Source: Clostridiales bacterium
GTDB taxonomy: Bacteria > Bacillota > Clostridia > Christensenellales > CAG-314
Assembly: GCA_022508345.1 (NCBI GenBank)
Contig: JAFLVK010000001.1
Coordinates: 36,371 to 100,370, forward strand
DNA length: 64,000 nt
Reading direction: 5' to 3'
Both the position numbers and the translations under genes were made by a program. Shown here one piece after another: positions 1 to 6,842 of the stretch (position 1 is its first letter; the number at the start of each line of letters is the position of its first letter). Below the pieces are notes generated by a model. It searched no databases. It saw nothing but the letters and a program-made list of their open reading frames with translations, and was not told where the DNA came from.

Positions 1-139
1 CAGGCGGAACCTGCCCCGTAGCAGATATGACTTCCGTCTTTTTCTCACCGCAAGCCTGGCAGGTAAATGTGCGTTCGCCGTCGTCCTTTCCGCCGCAATG
101 GTCACATTGCAAGTAATGTTCGTCTACATTGGATTTAAA
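1..139 (-). CDS. Zinc-ribbon segment in the -1 frame (partial, runs off the left edge)
   Basis: Read in the -1 frame from the slippery heptamer, this stretch encodes a zinc ribbon with CDHC and CQAC knuckles 13 residues apart, then a basic stretch that continues past base 1. It has no ATG of its own and no ribosome-binding site, so it is probably the C-terminal part of the membrane protein encoded just upstream. Such ribbons usually bind zinc structurally. Nothing further about function can be read here. Confidence 0.5.
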
Positions 140-420
140 TATTGCAGGTCATCGTCAAGATAGTAATAGGTAGGAATTTCACTCCCCCTTTCATCGGTAG
201 TAAGCACAAGCTCACCGCCATTTTGGTGAAGAACCTCTGCATTTTCATGCGTCCAGGTATGGTGGTGTACCTGTTCTGCAATGGTATCTGCAGCTACCGC
301 CAAATCGTCGCCGTTACTTGTTGCCGCGTAACTGATGTAGGTTATAAATGCTAAAGCGATTAGCGTTACACACAGTATTACTACAAGTAACCCCATCACA
401 AATTGCCTGGTTTTCGTCAT
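124..420 (-). CDS. Membrane-anchored N-terminal part of a putative zinc-ribbon protein
   Basis: The frame encodes 98 residues. A short basic N-terminus is followed by one strong hydrophobic segment (about residues 8-30) and then an acidic, histidine-containing tail, so it looks like a single-pass membrane protein. The frame ends at TAG. Three codons before that stop lies the heptamer T TTA AAT (133-139), a canonical -1 slippery pattern. The -1 frame continues without a stop to the window edge and encodes a four-cysteine zinc ribbon. I start at the ATG at 420 because the open frame upstream has no ribosome-binding site and runs through a terminator. The family is not recognised. It may be one frameshifted protein, a programmed-frameshift gene, or two separate pieces. 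Confidence 0.55.
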   Translation of the reverse strand: MTKTRQFVMGLLVVILCVTLIALAFITYISYAATSNGDDLAVAADTIAEQVHHHTWTHENAEVLHQNGGELVLTTDERGSEIPTYYYLDDDLQYLNPM

Positions 421-449
421 ATGTGTCAAGTTTTTAAAATATAAAAAAT

Positions 450-476
450 ACCCCATATGCGCTGTGCATATGGGGT
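450..476 (-). terminator. Intrinsic terminator after the NYN-domain gene
   Basis: An 11-bp perfect stem (ACCCCATATGC and its complement) with a 5-nt loop is followed on the minus strand by a run of Ts. It lies 20 nt after the stop of the NYN-domain gene. Confidence 0.85.
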
Positions 477-496
477 GGAAATTCAAATGAAACTTC

Positions 497-1447
497 TTAT
501 TCAAGACCGTCGAGGAGCTTGCGAATTTCGTCAATGAATTCCTCGTCGTCGCCTTTGTTGCTCTTGCGTATTTCCTCAATACGGCGAATGAGGTCGCTAT
601 CGTTTGAGGGAGTATAGGAAGCACGCGGCGTGGGAGCATGAGCAGGTTGTTCGGAAGCAGGCTCTGCCTGTTCTTCAACGGGTTCCTCTTCCGGCTCTTG
701 CATTTCGGCAATCTTGTCTAACAATGCGTGAGTTTCCTCAACAATGCTTGACGGATCCTCTTCAGCAGGCTCTTCGCTAGCTTCTTCAACAGGTTCCTCT
801 TCAGCAGCCTCTTCTACCGGCGCTTCATTGGAGTGTGCATTGGCAAGTGCTCTCAAACGCTCGATTTCGCGAAGCAGCTCGTCCGTGCGGTCCAAATCTT
901 TCTTTTCGACAGGAGCAACTTCTTCCACAGACTCCACTTCGCTTTCAGCTTCTTCTACGGGCTCTGCCTTGGGAGCAGGCTTAGCGGCAACCTTCTTGGG
1001 AGGCTTGAGTTCAACAACTACGCCAAGGTCAATTACTTCGTCAATGAATGCGCAGCTAGCATCGTCAGCGTTGTCCAAAGCGATAATCTTGATACCGTGG
1101 CTACGCATATAGCTGTAAAGATGGACCAAATCGGTGGGTTGTGCAATGATACAAACTGCATCGATTGCGGGAACGCGTGAAACTGCATCCACTGCGTCTA
1201 CAAATATACGCGCGTCGAACTCCTTACGTCCGCGACGCTTTACGCGCATGGGACGTGCCGTTGCATATCCCTTGAGATCGGCGTCATCATATATTTCCTT
1301 GTGCTTGCGTTCGCCTGCACCGTAAATCTTTCCGGACAGGATTGTTCCCATACCGCTAAGTTGTTCGACTATGTTTGCGTATTGTTCGCTACTCAGTCCG
1401 ACGTTATCTACATCAATGAAAAAGGCAATATTTCTACCTTGAAGCAT
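497..1447 (-). CDS. NYN-domain (PIN-like) protein with long acidic linker
   Basis: Residues 1-150 form a NYN/LabA-type PIN-like fold. Strand 1 carries IDVDN (D12, D14, N15), followed later by a FDARIFVDAVD acidic segment and a YMRSHGIKIIAL segment. NYN domains are metal-dependent RNases or RNA-binding modules. Residues about 155-270 are a Glu/Pro/Ala-rich linker, followed by a charged helical C-terminus. Two ATGs lie near the start. The GGAGG is 1 nt from the ATG at 1453 but 7 nt from the one at 1447, so I choose 1447 (316 aa). The acidic linker suggests a scaffold or partner-binding role. This is inference, and the RNA target is unknown. Confidence 0.8.
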   Translation of the reverse strand: MLQGRNIAFFIDVDNVGLSSEQYANIVEQLSGMGTILSGKIYGAGERKHKEIYDDADLKGYATARPMRVKRRGRKEFDARIFVDAVDAVSRVPAIDAVCIIAQPTDLVHLYSYMRSHGIKIIALDNADDASCAFIDEVIDLGVVVELKPPKKVAAKPAPKAEPVEEAESEVESVEEVAPVEKKDLDRTDELLREIERLRALANAHSNEAPVEEAAEEEPVEEASEEPAEEDPSSIVEETHALLDKIAEMQEPEEEPVEEQAEPASEQPAHAPTPRASYTPSNDSDLIRRIEEIRKSNKGDDEEFIDEIRKLLDGLE

Positions 1448-1491
1448 TGTCATACCTCCGTTAAATCAATATGAAATCATTTTACAATATT

Positions 1492-2319
1492 TTATATATT
1501 TTGTCTATACTTTCGCTGAAAATAAAACAAATATTGTTGGCACAAACCCGCGTCTTCGCCGAACAAATTGCAAAAATATTGGGAAATTTCCGTATCCTTG
1601 TGCCCCTGCTCGAAATAGCTGTGGTAAACCTTTTTGAGCCAGGTGTCCACGGGGAACACGTCGCCGCGACGAAGCCCGAAAAGCATAATACAATCAGCAA
1701 CCTTTGGTCCGATACCCATGAATTTTAGCAGCTCCTTGCGAGCGGCACTACTATCCAGCATACTCAGCGTGGACAAATCATATGACAACAACATTTGTGC
1801 CGTTGCAAGCAAGTACTTGTCGCGGTATCCTGCGCCCAATGCGGTGTAGAACTCCACCGTTTGCGCCGCCATGTCCTCCACCGTAGGGAATGCGCGCCCG
1901 TACTGTGTTTCACGTCCAAGCGCGTTGCACAGCCTTTCAATGATAAGCTGAATACGCTTGATGTTGTTGTTTGCGGAAATGATAAAGCTAAATATCATTT
2001 CGGATAGGTCCTGATTGAGTATCCTGATGCCCTTGCCGAACTGCGCCGCTTCCTGCATGAGCGAAGAGATTGCCGATATCCGTGCAACCTTTGCCGCGTA
2101 GTCGGTGTCCAAGTCGAAAAAGTGCCAAAAGTAGTCCTTGTCGGTTGTTCTGACAACTACTTTGTTGCCCACCGTTTCCAATTCGGCGTATTTATCCTGC
2201 GAATAAACGGCGTATTTTTCGTCACCCAGGTGCTTAAAACGGAAAATTTGTCCGCATTCCAAGGTGTCGCGCACGTTGAAGTATTCGCTGCTGTATTCAA
2301 ATGCAATAGGTAAATTCAT
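1492..2319 (-). CDS. 8-oxoguanine DNA glycosylase/AP lyase, OGG1 type
   Basis: This 275-aa protein of the HhH-GPD superfamily removes 8-oxoguanine from DNA by base excision. The N-terminal OGG_N-like domain (about 5-110) carries the CGQIFRF segment typical of the family. The helix-hairpin-helix is MGIGPKVADC (201-210), with the Schiff-base lysine at K206, and the catalytic aspartate is D225 in FPVDTW. Length and motif order match bacterial and human OGG1. An AGGAAA precedes the ATG. It lies 44 nt before the NYN gene on the same strand and downstream of a terminator, so the two may share a transcript. The specificity is inferred from family motifs. Confidence 0.92.
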   Translation of the reverse strand: MNLPIAFEYSSEYFNVRDTLECGQIFRFKHLGDEKYAVYSQDKYAELETVGNKVVVRTTDKDYFWHFFDLDTDYAAKVARISAISSLMQEAAQFGKGIRILNQDLSEMIFSFIISANNNIKRIQLIIERLCNALGRETQYGRAFPTVEDMAAQTVEFYTALGAGYRDKYLLATAQMLLSYDLSTLSMLDSSAARKELLKFMGIGPKVADCIMLFGLRRGDVFPVDTWLKKVYHSYFEQGHKDTEISQYFCNLFGEDAGLCQQYLFYFQRKYRQNI

Positions 2320-2342
2320 GTGTGTTTTTCCTGTGTAAACGA

Positions 2343-2370
2343 AAAGCCAAGATTAGTCAATCTCGGCTTT
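2343..2370 (-). terminator. Terminator of the rplU-prp-rpmA operon
   Basis: An AAAGCC/GGCTTT stem extended by AGATT/AATCT with one mismatch is followed by TTTTCGTTT on the minus strand, 22 nt after the rpmA stop. Confidence 0.7.
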
Positions 2371-2392
2371 GGTAAATAGACTTTGTTCGTGA

Positions 2393-2677
2393 TTACTTTG
2401 CAACGGGATATACGGAAACTTGTCTTCTCGTCTTGTCCTTACGCTCGAACTTTACGACACCGTCGATAAGAGCAAACAGAGTGTCGTCCTTGCCGATACC
2501 TACGTTGTTACCGGGATGGAAATGTGTTCCGCGTTGTCTTACGAGAATGTTGCCCGCATTTGCAAATTGACCGTCAGCGCGCTTTGCGCCAAGGCGTTTG
2601 CTTTCGCTGTCACGTCCGTTCTTGGTGCTGCCCATACCTTTTTTGTGGGCGAACAATTGCAACTTTATGAACATCAT
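2393..2677 (-). CDS. rpmA: 50S ribosomal protein L27 with Prp-cleavable N-terminus
   Basis: This 94-aa protein is a component of the large subunit near the peptidyl-transferase centre. It carries the L27 signature ([18 protein letters not shown]) and an N-terminal extension [10 protein letters not shown]. In Firmicutes this extension, with consensus LQ-x-F before A, is removed by the protease Prp, whose gene is immediately upstream. Here the predicted cut is after F9, leaving an N-terminal Ala-His-Lys. The start is the first of two adjacent ATGs, 9 nt after GGAGG. It begins 1 nt after the prp stop. Confidence 0.97.
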   Translation of the reverse strand: MMFIKLQLFAHKKGMGSTKNGRDSESKRLGAKRADGQFANAGNILVRQRGTHFHPGNNVGIGKDDTLFALIDGVVKFERKDKTRRQVSVYPVAK

Positions 2678-2678
2678 G

Positions 2679-3008
2679 TTAATTAACCTCCAAATTGATA
2701 TAGTCGGAATACTCTGTGTAAAAGTCCTGCAAGCCACACAGCATTGTGTTGAGTATTACGTCGGCATCGTGCCGTTCCTCAGCTGTGAGCACATCGGGGA
2801 GAGTAAACCTGAGTGAGCCGTTTTCCTCGTTGACCTTGAAGCTGACATTGATTTTTGCCACTTGCAACAGCCCCAACAGTGCTGACTGAATGAGGGTGGA
2901 TACGCCCGCGCATACGATGTCTTCGCCGCTTTCGCCGTAGCCCGTATGTCCGCTTGCAACCACTTCAACGATGGAATTGTTTTTGCGTGTTATTGTAATA
3001 TCCGTCAT
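2679..3008 (-). CDS. prp: Ribosomal-processing cysteine protease Prp (YsxB/DUF464)
   Basis: This 109-aa cysteine protease removes the N-terminal extension of ribosomal protein L27. The catalytic pair is visible: His21 in SGHTGYG and Cys33 in DIVCAGVS. Length and placement between rplU and rpmA match the conserved Firmicutes arrangement. Its ATG overlaps the rplU stop by one base (TAATG), which implies translational coupling. The substrate gene follows directly, so the complete processing pair is encoded here. Confidence 0.95.
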   Translation of the reverse strand: MTDITITRKNNSIVEVVASGHTGYGESGEDIVCAGVSTLIQSALLGLLQVAKINVSFKVNEENGSLRFTLPDVLTAEERHDADVILNTMLCGLQDFYTEYSDYINLEVN

Positions 3009-3316
3009 TAGCCTAATGCGATTGAGCTAACCTTGAGCTTTGTGTAGGGTTGTCTGTGACCTTGACGTTTGCGGATATTTTTCTTCGCTTTGTACGTAAA
3101 GATGTTGATTTTCTTACCTCTACCGTGCTCTACTACAGTTGCGAGAACCTTTGCACCTTTAGCAGCCTCACCGGTCAACACCTTGTCGCCGTCTGCTGCC
3201 AAAACAACTTCGAGTTCTACTGTGGAGTTTACTTCAGCTGCGAGAAGTTCCGTTTCAAAAACAAGACCTTCACTAACCTTGTATTGCTTTCCACCTGTTT
3301 TTACGATTGCATACAT
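3008..3316 (-). CDS. rplU: 50S ribosomal protein L21
   Basis: This 102-aa protein starts MYAIVKTGGKQYKV and ends in a basic RNA-binding tail containing KKNIRKRQGHRQ, both typical of L21. It is the first gene of rplU-prp-rpmA. AGGAGGT lies 8 nt before the ATG. The operon has a clear promoter and a structured 5' leader. Confidence 0.98.
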   Translation of the reverse strand: MYAIVKTGGKQYKVSEGLVFETELLAAEVNSTVELEVVLAADGDKVLTGEAAKGAKVLATVVEHGRGKKINIFTYKAKKNIRKRQGHRQPYTKLKVSSIALG

Positions 3317-3400
3317 GTTTCATTACCTCCTGATAAGACTCGCTAAACAAGGGTGACCGAAATTCTCGGTGCTTGACAAAAAAACCCTTTTTATGCGGCT
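3317..3400 (-). ncRNA. Candidate L21 leader of the rplU operon
   Basis: Between the promoter and the ribosome-binding site lies a short leader that can fold as an AAGGGT/ACCCTT stem enclosing an ACCGA/TCGGT hairpin. Firmicutes rplU mRNAs carry an autoregulatory L21 leader at this position. The assignment rests on position and fold, since I cannot score a covariance model. Confidence 0.5.
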
Positions 3401-3407
3401 ACCGTAT

Positions 3408-3436
3408 ATCTTACACGAATTGGTGTAATTTGTCAA
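3408..3436 (-). promoter_or_regulatory. SigA promoter of rplU-prp-rpmA
   Basis: TTGACA (3431-3436) and TAAGAT (3408-3413) are separated by 17 nt on the minus strand and point at the rplU leader. Confidence 0.85.
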
Positions 3437-3462
3437 ACAATTCGTTGACATTATTTTATTTA

Positions 3463-4164
3463 TTATATTTCGAGATACTTAGCCAATTCGTCGAAATTGC
3501 CGTGCGGATAGACGGAAATATCCTTGTTGCCAGGGTTCAACAGACAGTCGGTAACAAGAAACACCTTCATGCCAAGCTCTGCTGCAATCATATCCTCGTT
3601 GACGTCATTTCCTACCATGAGGCACTCGCAAGCATTCAACCCCAGCTTTTGTACAATTTCCTCGTAGTACTTAACATTTGGCTTGCAGTAATGGCAATTG
3701 CCGTAATGGGTGATATCTGCAAAGTCACCTGCTGATAGCCCCGCCCAGCCTATGCGCGCTTCTTGCGCCACAAGCGGAAACAGCGGGTTGGTTGCCAGCA
3801 CCAGTTTTATTCCGCGTTTTTTGAGGCTTGTAACTACATCTGCAACCTTGCTATTGTAGCCGCAAGCGCCCTTGGCCACGACGAAATCTGTGCGGTAGTA
3901 TTCGTCAAAAGCAGCAATGTCGTTGTACGCCCTGTCGCCGAATATTGAAGCAAACCTTTTCCAAAAGGCAACGTCATTGGTTACGCTACCGTCGTTGGCT
4001 ACCATTGCCTCAACCCCTGCCAGTACGCCCTTGACAAGGCTGCTCGGCTCATACCCCAACGGAGCAACTTTCATTGCAAGCGACTTGAAATACAGCTTTT
4101 CAAAGCTTGCAGTGTCCATTGGCAGCAATGTGCCGTCCATATCAAACAAAACCGTCTTTATCAT
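3463..4164 (-). CDS. HAD-superfamily hydrolase
   Basis: This 233-aa phosphatase-like protein has all four HAD motifs: DMDGT (nucleophile D8, acid D10), ATN as motif II, a CKPN lysine as motif III and GNDVNEDM as motif IV. The cap is a helical insertion between motifs I and II, as in HAD subfamily I. The substrate cannot be read from sequence. GGAGA precedes the ATG. A promoter at 4198-4227 suggests it is transcribed alone. The rplU promoter begins 26 nt before its stop. Confidence 0.85.
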   Translation of the reverse strand: MIKTVLFDMDGTLLPMDTASFEKLYFKSLAMKVAPLGYEPSSLVKGVLAGVEAMVANDGSVTNDVAFWKRFASIFGDRAYNDIAAFDEYYRTDFVVAKGACGYNSKVADVVTSLKKRGIKLVLATNPLFPLVAQEARIGWAGLSAGDFADITHYGNCHYCKPNVKYYEEIVQKLGLNACECLMVGNDVNEDMIAAELGMKVFLVTDCLLNPGNKDISVYPHGNFDELAKYLEI

Positions 4165-4197
4165 AAATTGTCTCCAATTTCACATGTTGTTAGCGTA

Positions 4198-4227
4198 AAT
4201 ATACCATCGGAAAACGAATGTTGTCAA
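4198..4227 (-). promoter_or_regulatory. Promoter of the HAD gene
   Basis: TTGACA (4222-4227) and TATATT (4198-4203) are separated by 18 nt and point left. They lie back to back with the degV promoter. Confidence 0.65.
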
Positions 4228-4242
4228 CAATAGCTGAAAAAA

Positions 4243-4271
4243 TAGACAAGAAATGAAATATGGGGTATAAT
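4243..4271 (+). promoter_or_regulatory. Promoter of degV
   Basis: TAGACA (4243-4248) and TATAAT (4266-4271) have a 17-nt spacer and sit about 47 nt before the degV start. Confidence 0.75.
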
Positions 4272-4317
4272 ATAAGTTAATATAAACATAAGATAACAAA
4301 TAAACTACGAGGATACA

Positions 4318-5151
4318 ATGAAATTACGAATTGTCACTGACACCGCGGCAGATTGCCTGGAGCAGGATATAGCAAATCTTGGAGTTGAGGTAATCGAGCT
4401 TCCTGTTACATTTGACGGCGAAACGGAACCCTGTCGCGATTCAGATTTATTTTGGAAAACACTTATTTCGGGCAAGGTTGCGCGCACGTCGCAGCCCTCT
4501 CCCGAGGTTTTCCGCACGCTATTTACCGAAGCGCAAGAAAACGGCGACACGCTGATATACATATGTATGTCTTCCAAACTGTCTGGTACATATGCCAATG
4601 CTTTGGCTGTAAAAGAGCAAGTTGGATACGAAAACGTCCATATTGTGGATGCACTGCACACCACCGCAGCGGAAAAATTGCTGGTGATGACAGCGTGCAA
4701 GCTTCGCGACGAGGGCGTAGACGCGTGTGAAATTGTTGACAGGCTCAACGAGTTGAAACACCGTGTAAAGCTGTACGCCTGCATTGATACGTTGAAATAT
4801 CTTGCCGGTGGCGGCAGAATTTCCAAAGCGACAGCCGCAATTGGGTCGCTCATGAATATCAAACCGCTCATCACCTACGTAGACGGAGGGGTTCGCAACT
4901 TCGGGAAGACGATAGGTACTACCCTTGCAATGAACAAGCTGCTGGACGTATTGGAACAAAGCAACATTGAGTGGGATTATGCGCCTATCCCTATTTACGC
5001 ATACGACGCCAAAAACACACAGGCATTTATCAAGCGCGCAAACGAACGTGGAATTGCCCTTGAAGAAAAATACCTCACTCCAATAGGTCCCACGATAGGA
5101 ACGCATATCGGGCCGGGTGGCTTCGGCGTTGTATTTGTTGTCAAGCAATAG
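4318..5151 (+). CDS. DegV family protein (fatty-acid-binding, FakB-like)
   Basis: This 277-aa two-domain protein belongs to the DegV/FakB family. Members bind a fatty acid and present it to the kinase FakA. It begins with the family N-terminus (IVTDTAADC), has the LPVTFDGE strand, a SSKLSGTYANA lipid/phosphate loop (about residues 83-93) and a C-terminal IGTHIGPGGFG segment. No fakA is in the window, so a role in phospholipid synthesis is inferred from the family. GAGG precedes the ATG and a strong terminator follows. Confidence 0.9.
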   Translation: MKLRIVTDTAADCLEQDIANLGVEVIELPVTFDGETEPCRDSDLFWKTLISGKVARTSQPSPEVFRTLFTEAQENGDTLIYICMSSKLSGTYANALAVKEQVGYENVHIVDALHTTAAEKLLVMTACKLRDEGVDACEIVDRLNELKHRVKLYACIDTLKYLAGGGRISKATAAIGSLMNIKPLITYVDGGVRNFGKTIGTTLAMNKLLDVLEQSNIEWDYAPIPIYAYDAKNTQAFIKRANERGIALEEKYLTPIGPTIGTHIGPGGFGVVFVVKQ

Positions 5152-5169
5152 TATAAAACACAAAAAAAC

Positions 5170-5198
5170 AAAGGTTGTCCGTTGGGGCAGCCTTTTTT
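5170..5198 (+). terminator. Terminator of degV
   Basis: An 11-bp stem (AAAGGTTGTCC with GGGCAGCCTTT, two wobble pairs) and a GTTG loop run into a T-tract, 18 nt after the degV stop. Confidence 0.9.
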
Positions 5199-5253
5199 GC
5201 TGTATATTTATCTGCGAACTGCCTATACTATCACTACATACAGGAGGTAGGAT

Positions 5254-5403
5254 ATGGCAAAGAGCAAGCAAATCAACCACGAGTACTACGCAAATTACGA
5301 AACATGTCGCAACCGTCTGTTCGATATGTTTGATCCCGATTGGTTGCAAAACGAAGACGCTCACTTGAGCTACGAGGAGGCTTTTGAAGACGACGATGAG
5401 TAA
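5254..5403 (+). CDS. Small acidic protein, 49 aa
   Basis: This short frame starts at an ATG 5 nt after AGGAGGTAG, a textbook ribosome-binding site, and encodes MAKSKQINHEYY through to an acidic EDDDE end. It has one Cys, several aromatic residues and no membrane segment. Its last codons overlap the ATG of the next gene by 8 nt, so the two are probably translated as a pair. I recognise no family. The strong initiation signal is the main evidence that it is real. Confidence 0.7.
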   Translation: MAKSKQINHEYYANYETCRNRLFDMFDPDWLQNEDAHLSYEEAFEDDDE

Positions 5404-5896
5404 CAGCAAAAAACAAAGTAAAACAACTGAAACGGTAACGGCTCCGATAACGGAAAACAACTGCAACGTAGAAAAAACAAAGCAGGTAATGAGCGACCTG
5501 TACAAAAACGTAACCATGGCGCAAAACTGTGTAAAAACACTGTTGCCCTACGTTGACAATCAAACAACAACAAAGACGCTGCACAAGCAGGTTGAACAGT
5601 ACGACCACTACGTTGAAAAACTTGACGCACTGTGTGAGACGTTGAACTTCGACCCCACGCCCGCACCCAAGGCGCTTATTACAATGGCTAACATGGGTAT
5701 CAAGGCAAAGATGCTAGCGGACAAAAGCATATCTCACGTTGCAAAAATAATGTTGCAAGGAACACTCAACGGCATAATTGACTTGTACCGCTTGATAAAG
5801 GAAAACGACGACATTCATCCCGAAGTGCATCTAATGGAAAAGCAGATTCTTCGCTACGAAGAGGGCTGCTTTGAAGAAATGAAAGGAATGCTGTAA
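5396..5896 (+). CDS. Helical protein of unknown function
   Basis: This protein of about 166 aa has a Ser/Thr/Lys-rich N-terminal 25 residues, then four predicted amphipathic helices without a membrane segment or Cys motif. The C-terminus contains ILRYEEGCFEEMKGML. The spacing could suit a four-helix bundle, possibly ferritin-like, but I see no convincing metal-ligand pattern. The start is ambiguous: an ATG at 5396 lies 15 nt after GAGGAGG, and an in-frame TTG at 5384 lies 3 nt after it. It is translationally coupled to the 49-aa gene. Directly after its stop begins a long structured repeat. Confidence 0.7.
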   Translation: MSNSKKQSKTTETVTAPITENNCNVEKTKQVMSDLYKNVTMAQNCVKTLLPYVDNQTTTKTLHKQVEQYDHYVEKLDALCETLNFDPTPAPKALITMANMGIKAKMLADKSISHVAKIMLQGTLNGIIDLYRLIKENDDIHPEVHLMEKQILRYEEGCFEEMKGML

Positions 5897-5899
5897 TCT

Positions 5900-6159
5900 C
5901 CGACCAAACGCGCGTGGACTTGGTTGACTTACGCAACCTTGCACTACGTGAGCTACGCTACACGCGATTGACTTCGCAACAATCGCTGTAGGTCGAGCTT
6001 CCACGCGGTCGGACTACTGCGGAAGGATGCTCCGCATCCTTGTCTGATTTGACTAAGCTGGGGAGTCGCATACCCCAGCATCCCCCGCAAGGGCGAAAAG
6101 TTCGGTACACGCCCGAACTTTTCGGACATTGTTGAAAACCTCCGACCAAACACACGTGG
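5900..6159 (+). repeat. Structured repeat family 1, copy 1 (full length)
   Basis: A 260-nt non-coding element begins 3 nt after the preceding stop codon. Its order is: CCGACC, bulge AAACGC and GCGTGGA pairing with TCCACGC-GGTCGG near 6000-6012; a GGATGC/GCATCC hairpin; CTGGGG/CCCCAG (6058-6078); CATCCCCC; an 11-bp hairpin (6095-6105 with 6113-6123) with loop TACACGC; and a terminal CGACCAAACACACGTGG that nearly repeats the first 18 nt. Related copies are at 28535-28761 (inverted) and 48353-48462. It fills most of the 307-nt gap here, apart from the terminator at 6167. Confidence 0.85.
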
Positions 6160-6166
6160 CAAATTT

Positions 6167-6203
6167 TAACGGCAGGCTGGGTTCAGCTTGCCGTTATGTT
6201 TTT
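6167..6203 (+). terminator. Terminator after repeat copy 1
   Basis: A 12-bp stem (TAACGGCAGGCT with AGCTTGCCGTTA) is followed by TGTTTTTTT. It ends the plus-strand unit 5254-5896, which places the repeat inside the 3' UTR of that transcript. Confidence 0.85.
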
Positions 6204-6779
6204 TTAGTGTATGCTTTTCAGTTTGTTTTGCTTGGCAAGCCAAGGTTCGGTGAGGCAATCGCGCACTACATTTACCGCTGCTTCAATTTCCCTTTCACTG
6301 GCTGTGCCGTCTGCCATGATAAACGCCGACGCAACATCCCTGATACATTCGTAAATTTGCTGAACGTAGTTCTTGCTGCGATCCCTCAAGTCGATTTCCG
6401 CAAACAAATCGGAAAAGGCAATTATGTGATCGGTTGCTAGCTTTTCCACCCTGTCCACAAGCTGCTGCACCTGTTCAAAGGTCATGAACGCGCCTGCAAA
6501 GCTCCAATCGTAGCCGTCGTCGTGATTGTCGAACAGCTGCAATATGTCGTACCCGTCGGTAATCTGATCGATAAACTCACCCTCAATTTCCAAAAATTTT
6601 CCGTCGGCAAGTGCTACCTTTAGCAGGATAAATTGCACTATCGCATCGAACTGAAAATACGGATTTTTCGAGTCGAAGTTGGGGTGATCCTTGTGTATGA
6701 ACTCTATCATGTCTGTTACCAAGCGGCGCGCATGTCTGTAGCGCTCCTGTGCGTAATCAAACAACTCCTGTGTGGGCAT
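6204..6779 (-). CDS. TerB-like acidic helical protein
   Basis: This 191-aa all-helical protein has two related acidic segments, VALADGKFLEIEGEF and FIMADGTASEREIEA. They resemble the ADG-x(3-4)-E metal-binding motifs of TerB-like domains found in tellurite-resistance and DnaJ-associated proteins. There is no signal peptide or membrane helix, so it is probably cytoplasmic. GGAG precedes the ATG. It faces the terminator of the plus-strand unit and follows a glycosidase gene on the same strand by 63 nt. The TerB call rests on the repeated motif only. Confidence 0.6.
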   Translation of the reverse strand: MPTQELFDYAQERYRHARRLVTDMIEFIHKDHPNFDSKNPYFQFDAIVQFILLKVALADGKFLEIEGEFIDQITDGYDILQLFDNHDDGYDWSFAGAFMTFEQVQQLVDRVEKLATDHIIAFSDLFAEIDLRDRSKNYVQQIYECIRDVASAFIMADGTASEREIEAAVNVVRDCLTEPWLAKQNKLKSIH

Positions 6780-6842
6780 TTTTTACTCCTTGTGTGCTTT
6801 TTTTGCTCAAAAATCGCCAAATGGGTTGAGAAAATTCGTGTT

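Noticed and set aside
833..1180. Ser/Ala-rich plus-strand frames over the NYN gene
   Set aside because: They mirror the Glu/Pro/Ala-rich linker of the minus-strand gene and reflect its codon bias.
4519..5517. A 332-aa minus-strand open frame
   Set aside because: It is the complement of degV and of the small gene pair. It has no initiation signal and low-complexity hydrophobic content. The plus-strand genes have clear motifs.
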